A stretch of DNA of 64,000 nt. Source: Paracoccaceae bacterium (GTDB taxonomy: Bacteria; Pseudomonadota; Alphaproteobacteria; Rhodobacterales; Rhodobacteraceae). The stretch lies in contig JAOGIM010000001.1 in NCBI GenBank assembly GCA_028150825.1, positions 62,001-126,000 of the forward strand, in the 5' to 3' direction. The notes under the pieces were generated by a model. That model searched no databases. It had not been told where the DNA came from and was given only the letters and a program-made list of their open reading frames with translations. Below are positions 21,900 to 32,567 of the stretch, piece by piece; position 1 is the first letter of the stretch, and each line of letters opens with the position of its first letter. Position numbers and translations under genes: made by a program.

Positions 21900-22617
21900 C
21901 TAAGAGCGCATAAGAGCGCTTCCCCAATTATTTAGCGTACGTGTTGCCCTCAGCCATTTGACAATATTACGATCAAATATCATCCCAAGCTCAGCTGGGA
22001 TTTCAATGCAGTTGTCATTTGGATCCTTAATGAACACAGAAAGATTATTCCCCTGTCCGTGGCGTTCCAGCCTCCAGAAGATCTCAATACCAAGCCATAC
22101 AAAACGGTCATACCAGTCTCGGATCAAGTCCCACCTGCCTACTTCATACGAATGATGGTCGACGCCCTGTCTTTTGGATTTAAAGCAAGCCACCGTATGA
22201 TACTCTTGACTTGACGTAATTACGGCAGTTGCAAATGAGCCATCACTATGCAGCACCTGGCCAACCAGTTACAAGCCCGCTTTCCCTGATAAAAATCGAC
22301 AATTGTTTGAATGCCATAAGTGGCCAGTGTGAGATACTTAATCAGACCGTATAGCCCACTTGACTGTCTTTTCTCAAGTCTGGCTGGTCCAGAACATGCC
22401 AGATTACCGTCCGGATCATGCAGCCCAAATGCTCTAAGTGCAAAATATAGTAATGGTCTTTCAACCAGTTCAATTTGTAAGTCCTGAACACACTTACGCG
22501 AACCCTCAAAAGCATTAACAGTCCGGCACGCAGAACCCACATAATAAAGCTTTTTGTATTCGACGCGCAAAATAACCATCTGCCAAGAGGGTCCTTCACA
22601 GCAAAACCCGCCATTAG
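21900..22617 (-). pseudogene. Decayed VOC-superfamily (extradiol ring-cleavage dioxygenase-like) gene
   Basis: Fragments in different frames: GLHDPDGNLACSGPA, then SDGSFATAVITSSQEYHTVACFKSKRQGVDHHSYEVGRWDLIRDWYDRF...RHGQGNNLSVFIKDPNDNCIEIPAEL. Confidence 0.78.
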
Positions 22618-22864
22618 TTTAAGTGACTACAACCATCTGCAAGGCAGCGGCATAAAATTCAGCCAAAAGCAAAAGGTTTTAGCTCCCAAAGGCGAAGTCG
22701 TGCAAATAAGCTCAAGTCTGTATGTCAGATGTCTTCATTAGATCCGTTTACCCGAAAAGCCTTTGGAAAACCACATAGAAAAGCATCCTAAAAACGATAA
22801 ATCTACCCTTCAAAAAGGTACGGTTCACGTTTCTATAAATAATAGGCAGAGTAACCGTTTTAGA

Positions 22865-23086
22865 TCAGCCGCTTACGTAAACGCTTGTTTTTGGACGGTA
22901 CCAAATTTTTTGGTTGTGAAGTTGGCCTAAAACGCTATGGATCTTTTCCATTTCATCGGTAACACACACATCGTTGGCATTTCTCTCAACGGCATCTTTC
23001 GAAAGCGAGTTTAATCTGTAACGCAGCGAATCTTCGATAACATCAATTTCACCAAGACCCATTTTGAAGTTTTCGTTAAAGCTCAT
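22865..23086 (-). CDS. Small hypothetical protein (73 aa)
   Basis: ORF with GGGAAA upstream of ATG and coding-like composition; no family recognised. Confidence 0.4.
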   Translation of the reverse strand: MSFNENFKMGLGEIDVIEDSLRYRLNSLSKDAVERNANDVCVTDEMEKIHSVLGQLHNQKIWYRPKTSVYVSG

Positions 23087-23380
23087 ACTAGTTTCCCGCC
23101 TCTAATTCGTGACGAATGTCAATCTGAAGCATCTCCTAAATCTTAAAAAAGCTTTAAGCAACCCGTATTTTAGATAAATTTTTCTAATACAATTTAGATT
23201 TTTTTAAAGTCCAGAATGAACTAGCACTAAACGCGACACGCTCATAACGCCAAGCAATGAGCTGACGTCAAGTCAGCCATCAAAAAACTGTCCAACAGCC
23301 GCCCTATGCGTTATGTAAAAATAAGCAAATCGCAGCAGACGGCTTATAAATTATAGACTTGCGTAAAAGGACCGATAAAG

Positions 23381-24151
23381 ATGATAACGACAGATACAAA
23401 AACCGTATTTTTAACGGGAGCTTCGAGCGGCATTAACCTTGCGATAGCCAAGCATTTTGCAGACTTGGGCATGAATATTTCCATATTGGCCCGAAACGTA
23501 GGTAAACTTACTGCGGCAAAAAAAGAAATCGAGGATCGAGGAGCAAAATGCCTTATATTTCCTGCCGATGTGCGTAATTATGACGAAGTAGGCAAAGCCT
23601 TTGAAGATACCGCCAACACCCTTGGTCCGATCGATACAGTAATTGCTGGGGCTGCCGGAAATTTCGTGGCGCCAGCTCAGGCAATCTCGTCGAATGGGTT
23701 TCGCAGTGTTCTCGAAATAGATACTTTGGGCACATTTCATACAATGAAAGCCTCGTTCGAACATCTGCGTAAAAATCAGGCCTGTCTGATTGCAATATCC
23801 GCACCACAGGCCGTGGTGCCCTATCTCGCTCAATCCCACGTCAGTACCGCAAAAGCAGGTATTGATATGATGATCAAATCTCTGGCCCTTGAATGGGGTC
23901 GGTTTGGCATTCGGGTTCTAGGCATCTCACCTGGACCTATTGAGGATACCGAGGGTCTGGAAAGACTTGCCCCAAGTGCGACAGCAAAAGAAAAAATTGC
24001 CAAAGTTACCCCAATACAACGACTTGGCACAAAAAAGGATGTGGCCCGTCTGACCGCTTTTCTAGCGTCTGATCAGGCAAATTATATCACTGGTACCACT
24101 ATTCCCTGTGATGGAGGAATACAGCTCATAGGCCCAATTGCCTTTGGGTAA
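23381..24151 (+). CDS. Short-chain dehydrogenase/reductase (2,4-dienoyl-CoA reductase-like)
   Basis: VFLTGASSGINLAIAKHFA (TGxxxGI), GAAGNF, AKAGIDMMIKSLALEWG; ATG preceded by AAAGGA. Confidence 0.88.
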   Translation: MITTDTKTVFLTGASSGINLAIAKHFADLGMNISILARNVGKLTAAKKEIEDRGAKCLIFPADVRNYDEVGKAFEDTANTLGPIDTVIAGAAGNFVAPAQAISSNGFRSVLEIDTLGTFHTMKASFEHLRKNQACLIAISAPQAVVPYLAQSHVSTAKAGIDMMIKSLALEWGRFGIRVLGISPGPIEDTEGLERLAPSATAKEKIAKVTPIQRLGTKKDVARLTAFLASDQANYITGTTIPCDGGIQLIGPIAFG

Positions 24152-24634
24152 CTTCAAGGGAAAGGTATTTAGCAAAAGATACAGAGGAAAGTTTTATTTT
24201 GACAGATGGTAACTACTTTTCGTGTGTGAGGCGTCACACGGTCTTTGAACAGATAATGTCTGCCATGCTCCCAAAACCAGTTTCTGATCGCTCACTGACT
24301 ATGTAAATGTATCCGATGTGGCGCAGCCTGGATATGAGCCGGCATATCAACGGGCCCCTCTTATTCTGTTGAATTTACGATCTATGCGTTACCTAAACAA
24401 CCGTTTCCAATATAAAAATTGCTTTTCTTAAGTGCGGACGAAATTTTTTTAATTCGCAAAATATTGGCGGGTCACAAACTCTTTGGTCAGCGTTCAAATA
24501 GTACTTTAGGCTTTCCCATTTAAGTCAAGTCAATCTATACATCACAGTTTTTATGCCAATGTCCAGATAAGTAAAGCTTCTTCGGCACCTTCAATTGTCT
24601 CGGTATCGACTTCAGTAATCGGCAATACCATTAT

Positions 24635-26614
24635 TTACTGATCCAAGAAACTACGCAGTTTGCGTGATCGGGACGGATGTTTTAGCTTGCGCAGGGCTTT
24701 GGCCTCAATCTGGCGGATCCGTTCTCGCGTTACGCTGAACTGTTGACCGACCTCTTCAAGAGTATGATCCGTGTTCATTCCAATGCCAAATCGCATCCGC
24801 AAAACGCGTTCTTCACGCGGTGTAAGAGAGGATAGAACTCTCGTCGTAGTCTCCTTGAGATTTTCCTGAATAGCACTGTCAAGCGGTAGAACGGCATTGC
24901 CATCTGGAATGAAATCGCCCAGTTGAGAGTCTTCCTCATCTCCAATTGGCGTTTCGAGCGAGATCGGCTCTTTAGCAATTTTCATCACTTTGCGGACTTT
25001 TTCCAGCGGCATCTGAAGTTTACGCGCCAGTTCTTCGGGTGTTGGTTCGCGGCCAATTTCATGTAACATCTGGCGCCCAGTTCGAACCAGCTTATTGATA
25101 GTCTCAATCATATGGACAGGAATACGTATCGTGCGCGCCTGGTCAGCGATGGAACGCGTTATCGCTTGCCTTATCCACCAAGTCGCGTAGGTTGAAAATT
25201 TATAACCACGACGATATTCAAATTTATCGACTGCCTTCATCAGGCCAATATTGCCTTCCTGAATAAGATCTAGGAATTGTAAACCTCGGTTAGTATATTT
25301 TTTAGCAATTGAAATCACGAGACGAAGATTGGCCTCAACCATTTCCTTCTTTGCTTGTCTTGCTTCTTTTTCGCCCTTTTGAACTTGCGATACGATTCGC
25401 CGAAATTCGCTGATATCAAGACCAACATACTGGCCGACCTGAGCCATATCCGAGCGTAACTCGAGCGCCTTTTCGGACGAGCGCTCAATAAACATTTGCC
25501 ACCCGCGCCCAGCCTTTTCAGACATCCGGTCCATCCAATTGGGATCGAGTTCGTTGCCGCGATATTCGTCAATGAACTCTCTGCGATTGATCCGCGCCTG
25601 ATCGGCAAGTTTGACCATCGCACTATCGATTTGCATGATCCGACGGTTGATTCCATAGAGCTGATCAATCAAAGCTTCAATCCGATTATTGTGAAGGTGC
25701 AGTTCATTGACCAATTCAACAATTTCAGCTCTGAGTGACTGGTAGATGCTTTCGTCTTCTGACGTGAACTTGATATTTTCGTTCAATGTCGCAGATATAC
25801 GTAAATCTTGCATTTCAGAAAGGTTCACATAATCTTTTGCAATCCGGTCCAAAGTTTCCAGCACCTGAGGCTTCAGCGCGGCTTCCATAGCCGCCAAAGA
25901 CATATTGGACTGTTCGTCTTCGTCCTCGTCGTCGTCATCCACAATTTGGTTGCCGTCGGCATCAAGCTCTGGCTTATTTTCGACTTTGGGGTGGCCCACT
26001 GGAATAACGGTAGGGCTTATAGTTGTCTCTTGCTCTCCGTCTTCTCCCATTTGGTTGCCGAAAGTAGCTTCCAGGTCGATCACGTCGCGCAACAAAATGT
26101 CTTCTGACAAAAGCTCATCGCGCCAGATGGTAATAGCTTGGAATGTCAAAGGGCTTTCACAAAGCCCAAGGATCATCGTATTACGACCAGCCTCAATTCG
26201 CTTGGCAATCGCAATCTCACCCTCGCGCGACAACAGCTCAACCGACCCCATCTCGCGCAGATACATGCGTACGGGATCATCGGTACGGTCTAGCTTTTCG
26301 TTCTCACCTGTCGAAACGGCAACGTCTTTAGTCCCTGTGGCTGCAACCAAATCGGTTGCGCCTTTTTCTTCGTCTTCGAGTTCTTCGTCTTCTATAATGT
26401 TTATGCCCATTTCAGAGAGCATCGACATCACGTCTTCAATCTGTTCGGAAGACACTTGATCAGGCGGCAGCACCTGATTTAATTGGTCATATGTAATATA
26501 TCCCCGTTCACGCGCCTCGGCGATCATCTTTTTGACAGCCGTCTGGCTCATATCAAGCGATAGTTCCGCCTCCTGTTCGTCAGGTTTACGGTCGTCAGTA
26601 TCTTTTGCCGCCAT
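24635..26614 (-). CDS. rpoD: RNA polymerase sigma factor RpoD (sigma-70)
   Basis: [63 protein letters not shown]-terminal region 4. Confidence 0.97.
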   Translation of the reverse strand: MAAKDTDDRKPDEQEAELSLDMSQTAVKKMIAEARERGYITYDQLNQVLPPDQVSSEQIEDVMSMLSEMGINIIEDEELEDEEKGATDLVAATGTKDVAVSTGENEKLDRTDDPVRMYLREMGSVELLSREGEIAIAKRIEAGRNTMILGLCESPLTFQAITIWRDELLSEDILLRDVIDLEATFGNQMGEDGEQETTISPTVIPVGHPKVENKPELDADGNQIVDDDDEDEDEQSNMSLAAMEAALKPQVLETLDRIAKDYVNLSEMQDLRISATLNENIKFTSEDESIYQSLRAEIVELVNELHLHNNRIEALIDQLYGINRRIMQIDSAMVKLADQARINRREFIDEYRGNELDPNWMDRMSEKAGRGWQMFIERSSEKALELRSDMAQVGQYVGLDISEFRRIVSQVQKGEKEARQAKKEMVEANLRLVISIAKKYTNRGLQFLDLIQEGNIGLMKAVDKFEYRRGYKFSTYATWWIRQAITRSIADQARTIRIPVHMIETINKLVRTGRQMLHEIGREPTPEELARKLQMPLEKVRKVMKIAKEPISLETPIGDEEDSQLGDFIPDGNAVLPLDSAIQENLKETTTRVLSSLTPREERVLRMRFGIGMNTDHTLEEVGQQFSVTRERIRQIEAKALRKLKHPSRSRKLRSFLDQ

Positions 26615-26722
26615 TCAGCGCTCCTGTCGTGGGAGAGTGATTCGTGAGTACGAATCAATAAACATAAAAAGTGATTCGCACACCTCTATAGACATAATTA
26701 TTTACCTTTTCCTCAACAACAC

Positions 26723-28678
26723 TCACTTTTCACCTCCAGAAAGACCTATTTTTACGATTAAGTTGTCCAAAGCGCTGCGCTCATCCCTATTCACCCGAGC
26801 CCCATTGTCGGCAAGATCGTATTCAGCTTTATCATCAGTATCAGACAATGATGCCTTGTTCTTAGCATCAGCCGCCCGACCCAGCCGCCATATATCCGTT
26901 TCATCTACTCCATCTTTGGCAGAATCGGACACTTCCTGCAATTCTGCAGCTAACCCTCTTTGGCTGGCCAATTTAGCCAACTCTTCCAGCACTGTCATTT
27001 TCGCCATTTCCACATTCTCCGGTTGGCGGATGCACGGTACGATTTGTACGTGGCTCTGAGACAGGAGCTTTTCAAGAGCGTCAGGGCCAAGCATTTCATT
27101 TATTTTGATTTTGGCCTCAGCGCGAGTATTTATTTGGAAATCACATAAAATCTTAATAATCCGGCCAAGCTCTGCATTGCGTAGATCCAACAACTGCAAT
27201 TCATCAATTAGACTATCGATAGCAGCAGGACAGTTGACCAAAGCCGCAGTAATTACTGCTTCGCGGATGTCATCTGCAATAGATTTATCTCCCGAAACTA
27301 ATGCAGAGATCTTAGCACTCTGACTAACTGGTCGTTGCAATGGCTTTCCAAAGTCGTTTTTTTTAAAAGCTTTTTGTAGGGGAACTGGGCGAAAAAAAGC
27401 CCAGCGCATGTCTTTAACTGTATTTTCGTAAAGACTGCGCAGTCTAGGATCCTTAATACGTCTGATCTTATCACGCAGTGTAAGGTCTAGCGCAGATTTA
27501 CGCTCTGGGCTGTCAAAAACCTGACCTTCTGTAGCCTGACGCCACATCAGCTCGACCATTGGTATTGCTTTATCCAAAAGCTCTTGGAAGGCGCCTGCAC
27601 CACCAGAATGGATCAAATCGTCCGGATCCTGCCCCTTTGGCATGATGGCAAAACGCAGAGCGCGCCTAGGTTCAAGCAAGGGCAACGCAACATCAATAAG
27701 CCTGTAAGCTGCACGCAAACCAGCTGTGTCACCATCAAGCGCAATGATTGGTTCGGTATGCATTCGCCACATAAGCATTAATTGGTTTTCTGTGATTGCC
27801 GTGCCTAAAGGCGCAACTGCAGTGGAAAATCCCGCTTGCGCAAGCGCGATCACATCCATATAGCCTTCAGCGACGATCAACGGATGCTGTTTTCCCAGCG
27901 CCGAACGCGCAGGGCCGTGATTGTATAATGAGCGCCCTTTATCAAATAAGATGGTCTCGGGAGAATTGAGATATTTGGCTTTTGCCGAAGCTTTTAATGC
28001 GCGCCCACCAAAGGCAATGCAATTTCCACGCGCGTCACGAATTGGAAACATCACACGGTTGCGAAACCGATCATAAGGCTGACCACTATCGTCCGGCTTG
28101 ATGCACATCCCGCTGTCAATGAGTTGCTCGGGGGTCACGCCTTGCTCGGTTAGAGCGTTATAAAGGGCTTTGCGATCGCCCGGTGCATATCCAAGACCAA
28201 ATTCGTCTTGCATTTCCAGTGATAACCCGCGTTTCGCAAGATAATTGGTGGTTTGAGAGCCCTCGCGCGACTTCAGCATCATCCTAAAATATCGGACAGC
28301 CTTTTCCATGACATCGCTCAGTTCTTTGCGTGCATTAGTTTGCTGCTGCATGCCCGAGTCTCTTGCAGGGACAGTCATCCCCGCCTCTGCTGCTAAAACT
28401 TCGATAGCCTCCATAAAGCTAAGGTTTTCGCAGTCCTTAATAAATGAAATAGCATCGCCCTTGGCCTGACAGCCAAAGCAATAATAGTATCCTTTGCGGT
28501 CATCGACATGAAAGGATGCTGTTTTTTCCTGATGAAATGGACAAGGCGCCCACATATCGCCTTTGCCTTGATTTGATTTTTTCTGATCCCATATCACTTT
28601 GCGCCCAACGACTGATGTCAAGCTAACGCGTGTTCTTAATTCATCTAGGAATCCGGCTGGTAAGCTCATGATAGCCAT
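26723..28678 (-). CDS. dnaG: DNA primase
   Basis: CPFHQEKTASFHVDDRKGYYYCFGCQAKGDAISF zinc finger; VAEGYMDVIAL and ALDGDTAG TOPRIM motifs. Confidence 0.96.
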   Translation of the reverse strand: MAIMSLPAGFLDELRTRVSLTSVVGRKVIWDQKKSNQGKGDMWAPCPFHQEKTASFHVDDRKGYYYCFGCQAKGDAISFIKDCENLSFMEAIEVLAAEAGMTVPARDSGMQQQTNARKELSDVMEKAVRYFRMMLKSREGSQTTNYLAKRGLSLEMQDEFGLGYAPGDRKALYNALTEQGVTPEQLIDSGMCIKPDDSGQPYDRFRNRVMFPIRDARGNCIAFGGRALKASAKAKYLNSPETILFDKGRSLYNHGPARSALGKQHPLIVAEGYMDVIALAQAGFSTAVAPLGTAITENQLMLMWRMHTEPIIALDGDTAGLRAAYRLIDVALPLLEPRRALRFAIMPKGQDPDDLIHSGGAGAFQELLDKAIPMVELMWRQATEGQVFDSPERKSALDLTLRDKIRRIKDPRLRSLYENTVKDMRWAFFRPVPLQKAFKKNDFGKPLQRPVSQSAKISALVSGDKSIADDIREAVITAALVNCPAAIDSLIDELQLLDLRNAELGRIIKILCDFQINTRAEAKIKINEMLGPDALEKLLSQSHVQIVPCIRQPENVEMAKMTVLEELAKLASQRGLAAELQEVSDSAKDGVDETDIWRLGRAADAKNKASLSDTDDKAEYDLADNGARVNRDERSALDNLIVKIGLSGGEK

Positions 28679-28757
28679 ATTGTGCCAAGGAACGGTAAAG
28701 TCTAGCCCTTACTCGGCTTTAAAGCTCATAAATTTTAGCTTTTGCCTACGTTCAGAC

Positions 28758-29297
28758 CTAGAGGTGATCGCGCGCTGCGATCGATTGCATTGCACGCTCT
28801 ATGTCGTGGACCAAGTTCAACGCCATTGAACGCAATACAATAATTTGAAATGATGTGTCCGAAACTCGGGTCAGCGAACCGTGCATATGCTGTATCAGGG
28901 TTCTGGCTGTTTGACCGCGTTTAAACACATTGCGGGACACATTAATCGGCACGAGCCGTGCTAGTACGCGTTCACTCTCTGTCCCTTGCAAACGAGCCAC
29001 AGCGTACCCGTCCGAAACATTGGTCAAACGAGCGACCTTATTCAGCGATTGATCAGGTTTAGGCCCCATTAGCAAATACTGCTGTCCAAACCAAACACAG
29101 CGGGCCTCCACCCGTCCAGTTATGCGATTGGGCGCAGGCAATGCCATTCCGTGCGCCACTTTCAAAGTGTCAGATAGTTGCTTTTCGTTACCCTTTTTGC
29201 TTGCGACTAAAGTAACATATTCTATGATATCTTCACTAAGTGATATGCTTCCACAAGCAATTGGTAAGAGATCCTCAAAGGGAGATTTTGCCACCAT
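28758..29297 (-). CDS. soxG: Sarcosine oxidase gamma subunit
   Basis: ATG at 29297 just upstream of the soxA stop (ORF track over-extends); follows soxBDA; DVSDGYAVARLQGTESERVLARL-type content. Confidence 0.85.
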   Translation of the reverse strand: MVAKSPFEDLLPIACGSISLSEDIIEYVTLVASKKGNEKQLSDTLKVAHGMALPAPNRITGRVEARCVWFGQQYLLMGPKPDQSLNKVARLTNVSDGYAVARLQGTESERVLARLVPINVSRNVFKRGQTARTLIQHMHGSLTRVSDTSFQIIVLRSMALNLVHDIERAMQSIAARDHL

Positions 29298-29298
29298 A

Positions 29299-32238
29299 TT
29301 AAGCACGTGCTCGCCTCCCCTCGGGATCAAAACCAATGGGTGGCACGACTTCACAGATAGCTTCGATATCACGCACATGATCCACCATTCTAATCTGTTC
29401 TCCGTAGCGCTCAGATCCATTTTTCAGAAATGCCAAGCCATAAAAACAACCAAACGTAGGCGAATATGCGACAGAGGTGACATGACCTTGATCATAAATT
29501 CGTTCGGCCGGATCTTGAAGAGTAAAAAGATGAGCACCCGCAGTGAGCTGTTTGACAGAGACAACTGGCTTTATACCGACTAGCTGAGGACGATCCACAT
29601 CGTTCAATCCCGGTCTCTGAGATGCGGCCTTACCAATACAATCTTTGGTCTGATTGACCATTCTCTCCATGCCCAAATCAAAAGCTGTGACACGTCCATC
29701 GATCTCAGCATGCGTGATAAAGCCTTTTTCGATGCGCAGCACGTTCAGCGCCTCCATTCCATAACAGCAACCACCGAGTTCTTCGGCCCGTGCGCTTAGA
29801 ATACGAAACAAGTTATCACCATATCTTGAGGGAACAGCAAGTTCAAAGCCAAGTTCACCACTAAAGCTGATTCTGAAGAGCCAACCAGAGATGCCCAAGA
29901 TATTCACCTGGCCACAGGTCATGAATGGCCAGCCTTCATTATTAATACTTTGATCAAGAAGCCCGTTCAAAAGATCGCGTGTTTTAGGACCCGCAATGGA
30001 AAATTGTGTCCAATGTTCTGTAACAGAGGCAAAAGAGACATCCCATTCAGGATGCAAACATTGATGTAAATAATCCAAATGCCGCATAACAAGCGAGGCC
30101 GCTGCTGTCGTAGTTGTCATCAAGAAATGTTCCTGATCAAGCCGCGCCGTCGTCCCATCATCCATAACATGACCATCTTCACGCAGCATCAAGCCATAGC
30201 GCACTTTGCCCACGGAAAGGCTACTAAATTTATTGGTATAAACAAGATCAAGCAAGTGCCCAGAATCTGGACCCTTAATATCGATTTTGCCCAGCGTAGA
30301 TACATCGCAAACACCAACATTTTCACGCACCATCATGACTTCTCGATCACAAGATTGCCGCCATGTTTTCTCATTTGGACGCGGAAAATAACTTGGTCTA
30401 TACCATAGCCCAACCTCAATCATCGGCGCTCCGCGATCAAGTATGGCCTGATGAGTTGACCCAAAGCGTTCAGGGGCAAAGCCTTTATCTTGCCCCTGAG
30501 AACCCATAGCCGCAATAGATACCGGTGAAAATGGTGGTCGGAATGTTGTGGTGCCAGCTTCTGGAATACCCTTGCCAGTCGCGTCCGCCAAAACAGCTAG
30601 CGAGGTAACATTTGAATTTTTGCCCTGATCAGGTGCCATCCCCTGCGTTGTGTACCGCTTCATGTGCTCGACCGTACGATAATTTTCAGCGACCGATTGC
30701 ATGACATCTTTAACGGTCACATCATTTTGAAAATCCAGCCAACTGCGTTGTTTACCTTTTGGGGATACCGACCAAATAGCCTGAATTTCATAGGGATAGT
30801 TTTCCGCATCGGGAATCATTAGAGCCGTTGCCAACTTGCCTAAATCTTTTATGATACTGCAGGCTTTATCGACCCCCGATTGAAGACAAGCCCGCGTCGA
30901 CATATGTCCAGCAACAGAGCCGGCATAGAGCATTCCAGGAATTGCATTTTGAGTTGGCAGGAAACTTAGAAGGTGTCTACTCCAATAAGGCTGTCCGTTC
31001 ATGTGGCAACTGAGATGCAGAGTTGGGTTCCAACCACCGGATACAGCCAGACAATCTGCAGCGATATTTATTTCGCCGCCAGCATGGCGCACCGTGATAC
31101 CTTCAAGCCCAAGTCGACCAGACGTATCACAAACCTCCGCACCACGGTAAATTGGGAAATCTCCACTTATGCCAGCATCCAAGCGCGCATCTACGTAGGC
31201 TGCTATCTGCACACCTGCAGCTTGGAGATCTATCACTGTTTGTTGCGCGCCATCATTGTTTGCGAAAATCGCTACAGAACGGCCTGGAGAAACTGCATAA
31301 CGATTAATAAACGTTCGCACAGCACTAGCGGTCATAATTCCGGGCCGATCATTATTTGGAAAAGCAATAAAGCGCTCCAATGCGCCACTGGCCAAAATCG
31401 ACCGCTTTGCAACAATTCGCCAAAAGCACTCGACCGGCAGCTCTTTGCTAGGGAAGGCGAGGTGTTTTGATACCCTTTCAAGCGCCCCAAATGTTCCCTG
31501 ATCATAGGCACCTGTGATAGTTGTACGCGTCATCAACTGGACATTCGGTAGATCTGAGAGTTCCTGTACGATGCTATCAACCCACTGGTCAGCATACACG
31601 TCACCAATATGGGCTGTTTCTGCGTTAAGGCTGCCTCCAAAACGGTAATCTTCATCTGCCAAAATAACACTCAGGCCTGCGCGACCCGCTTGCAGAGCCG
31701 CAATCAAACCTGTTGGACCACCACCAATCACCAGTAAATCGCAAAACGCAAAAGCTTTTTCATAGCGGTCTCGGTTTGCCTGCCCGCTAAGGCGGCCCAA
31801 GCCTGCCGCTTTCCGGATCATTGGCTCATAGATTTTTTCCCAGAAAGATTTTGGCCACATAAACGTCTTATAATAGAACCCAGCGGTTAAAAAGGGCGCT
31901 GCGAGATCATTTAAAGCAAGAAGATCCCATTTTAAACTTGGCCAGCAGTTTTGACTAAATACCTCAAGCCCATCATAAATTTCGAGTTGCGTAGCCCGGA
32001 TATTAGGCTCTTGTTGAGACCCAAACCCGACTGTCACAAGCGCGTTTGCCTCTTCACTTCCAGCACTCATAATACCACGGGGACGATGGTATTTAAAGGA
32101 TCGCGCCACAAGACGTACATCGTTTGCCAACAAGGCCGAAGCGAGCGTATCGCCTGCAAAGCCACTCATTGATACGCCGTCAAATTGAAATTTGATCGGG
32201 GTATTTGGATCTACCAAGCTCTTTTTATCTAGTCTCAT
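29299..32238 (-). CDS. soxA: Sarcosine oxidase alpha subunit
   Basis: 979 aa; RSFKYHRPRGIMSAGSEEANALV, LLVIGGGPTGLIAALQAGRAGL, C-terminal GcvT-like domain. Confidence 0.95.
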   Translation of the reverse strand: MRLDKKSLVDPNTPIKFQFDGVSMSGFAGDTLASALLANDVRLVARSFKYHRPRGIMSAGSEEANALVTVGFGSQQEPNIRATQLEIYDGLEVFSQNCWPSLKWDLLALNDLAAPFLTAGFYYKTFMWPKSFWEKIYEPMIRKAAGLGRLSGQANRDRYEKAFAFCDLLVIGGGPTGLIAALQAGRAGLSVILADEDYRFGGSLNAETAHIGDVYADQWVDSIVQELSDLPNVQLMTRTTITGAYDQGTFGALERVSKHLAFPSKELPVECFWRIVAKRSILASGALERFIAFPNNDRPGIMTASAVRTFINRYAVSPGRSVAIFANNDGAQQTVIDLQAAGVQIAAYVDARLDAGISGDFPIYRGAEVCDTSGRLGLEGITVRHAGGEINIAADCLAVSGGWNPTLHLSCHMNGQPYWSRHLLSFLPTQNAIPGMLYAGSVAGHMSTRACLQSGVDKACSIIKDLGKLATALMIPDAENYPYEIQAIWSVSPKGKQRSWLDFQNDVTVKDVMQSVAENYRTVEHMKRYTTQGMAPDQGKNSNVTSLAVLADATGKGIPEAGTTTFRPPFSPVSIAAMGSQGQDKGFAPERFGSTHQAILDRGAPMIEVGLWYRPSYFPRPNEKTWRQSCDREVMMVRENVGVCDVSTLGKIDIKGPDSGHLLDLVYTNKFSSLSVGKVRYGLMLREDGHVMDDGTTARLDQEHFLMTTTTAAASLVMRHLDYLHQCLHPEWDVSFASVTEHWTQFSIAGPKTRDLLNGLLDQSINNEGWPFMTCGQVNILGISGWLFRISFSGELGFELAVPSRYGDNLFRILSARAEELGGCCYGMEALNVLRIEKGFITHAEIDGRVTAFDLGMERMVNQTKDCIGKAASQRPGLNDVDRPQLVGIKPVVSVKQLTAGAHLFTLQDPAERIYDQGHVTSVAYSPTFGCFYGLAFLKNGSERYGEQIRMVDHVRDIEAICEVVPPIGFDPEGRRARA

Positions 32239-32528
32239 TTCTTAGCCTCAGTATCGCGGCGTTTGTCCGCTGCAAGCTCGGCATCCAAGACTTCATGTGA
32301 CACCGTATTTCTAATCACCACGATCCAAGCATTGCAGCCAGCCTCGTGATACCAGAGGTCCTCAGTCTTACCAGCAGGGTTGTCACGGTTATGAAGATAA
32401 TTATCCCAAACTACCTCTCCTGCGTCTAAATCGGGCCTAATCAATGCCCCCGCAGTAGATTGATAATAAAACTCTCGCACGTCGCGTTCACCGCAATTGG
32501 GGCAAAGCAATCTCATCGGCTTTTCCAA
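32235..32528 (-). CDS. soxD: Sarcosine oxidase delta subunit
   Basis: RLLCPNCGERDVREFYY...WYHEAGCNAWIVVIRNT. Confidence 0.95.
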   Translation of the reverse strand: MEKPMRLLCPNCGERDVREFYYQSTAGALIRPDLDAGEVVWDNYLHNRDNPAGKTEDLWYHEAGCNAWIVVIRNTVSHEVLDAELAADKRRDTEAKK

Positions 32529-32567
32529 TCTATTTTCAAATTCGGCATGACTTTCAATCCAGCGCTC

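Noticed and set aside
25905-26459. 184-aa Ser-rich ORF antisense to rpoD
   Set aside because: Compositional shadow of the acidic rpoD coding strand; no RBS, no recognisable domain.
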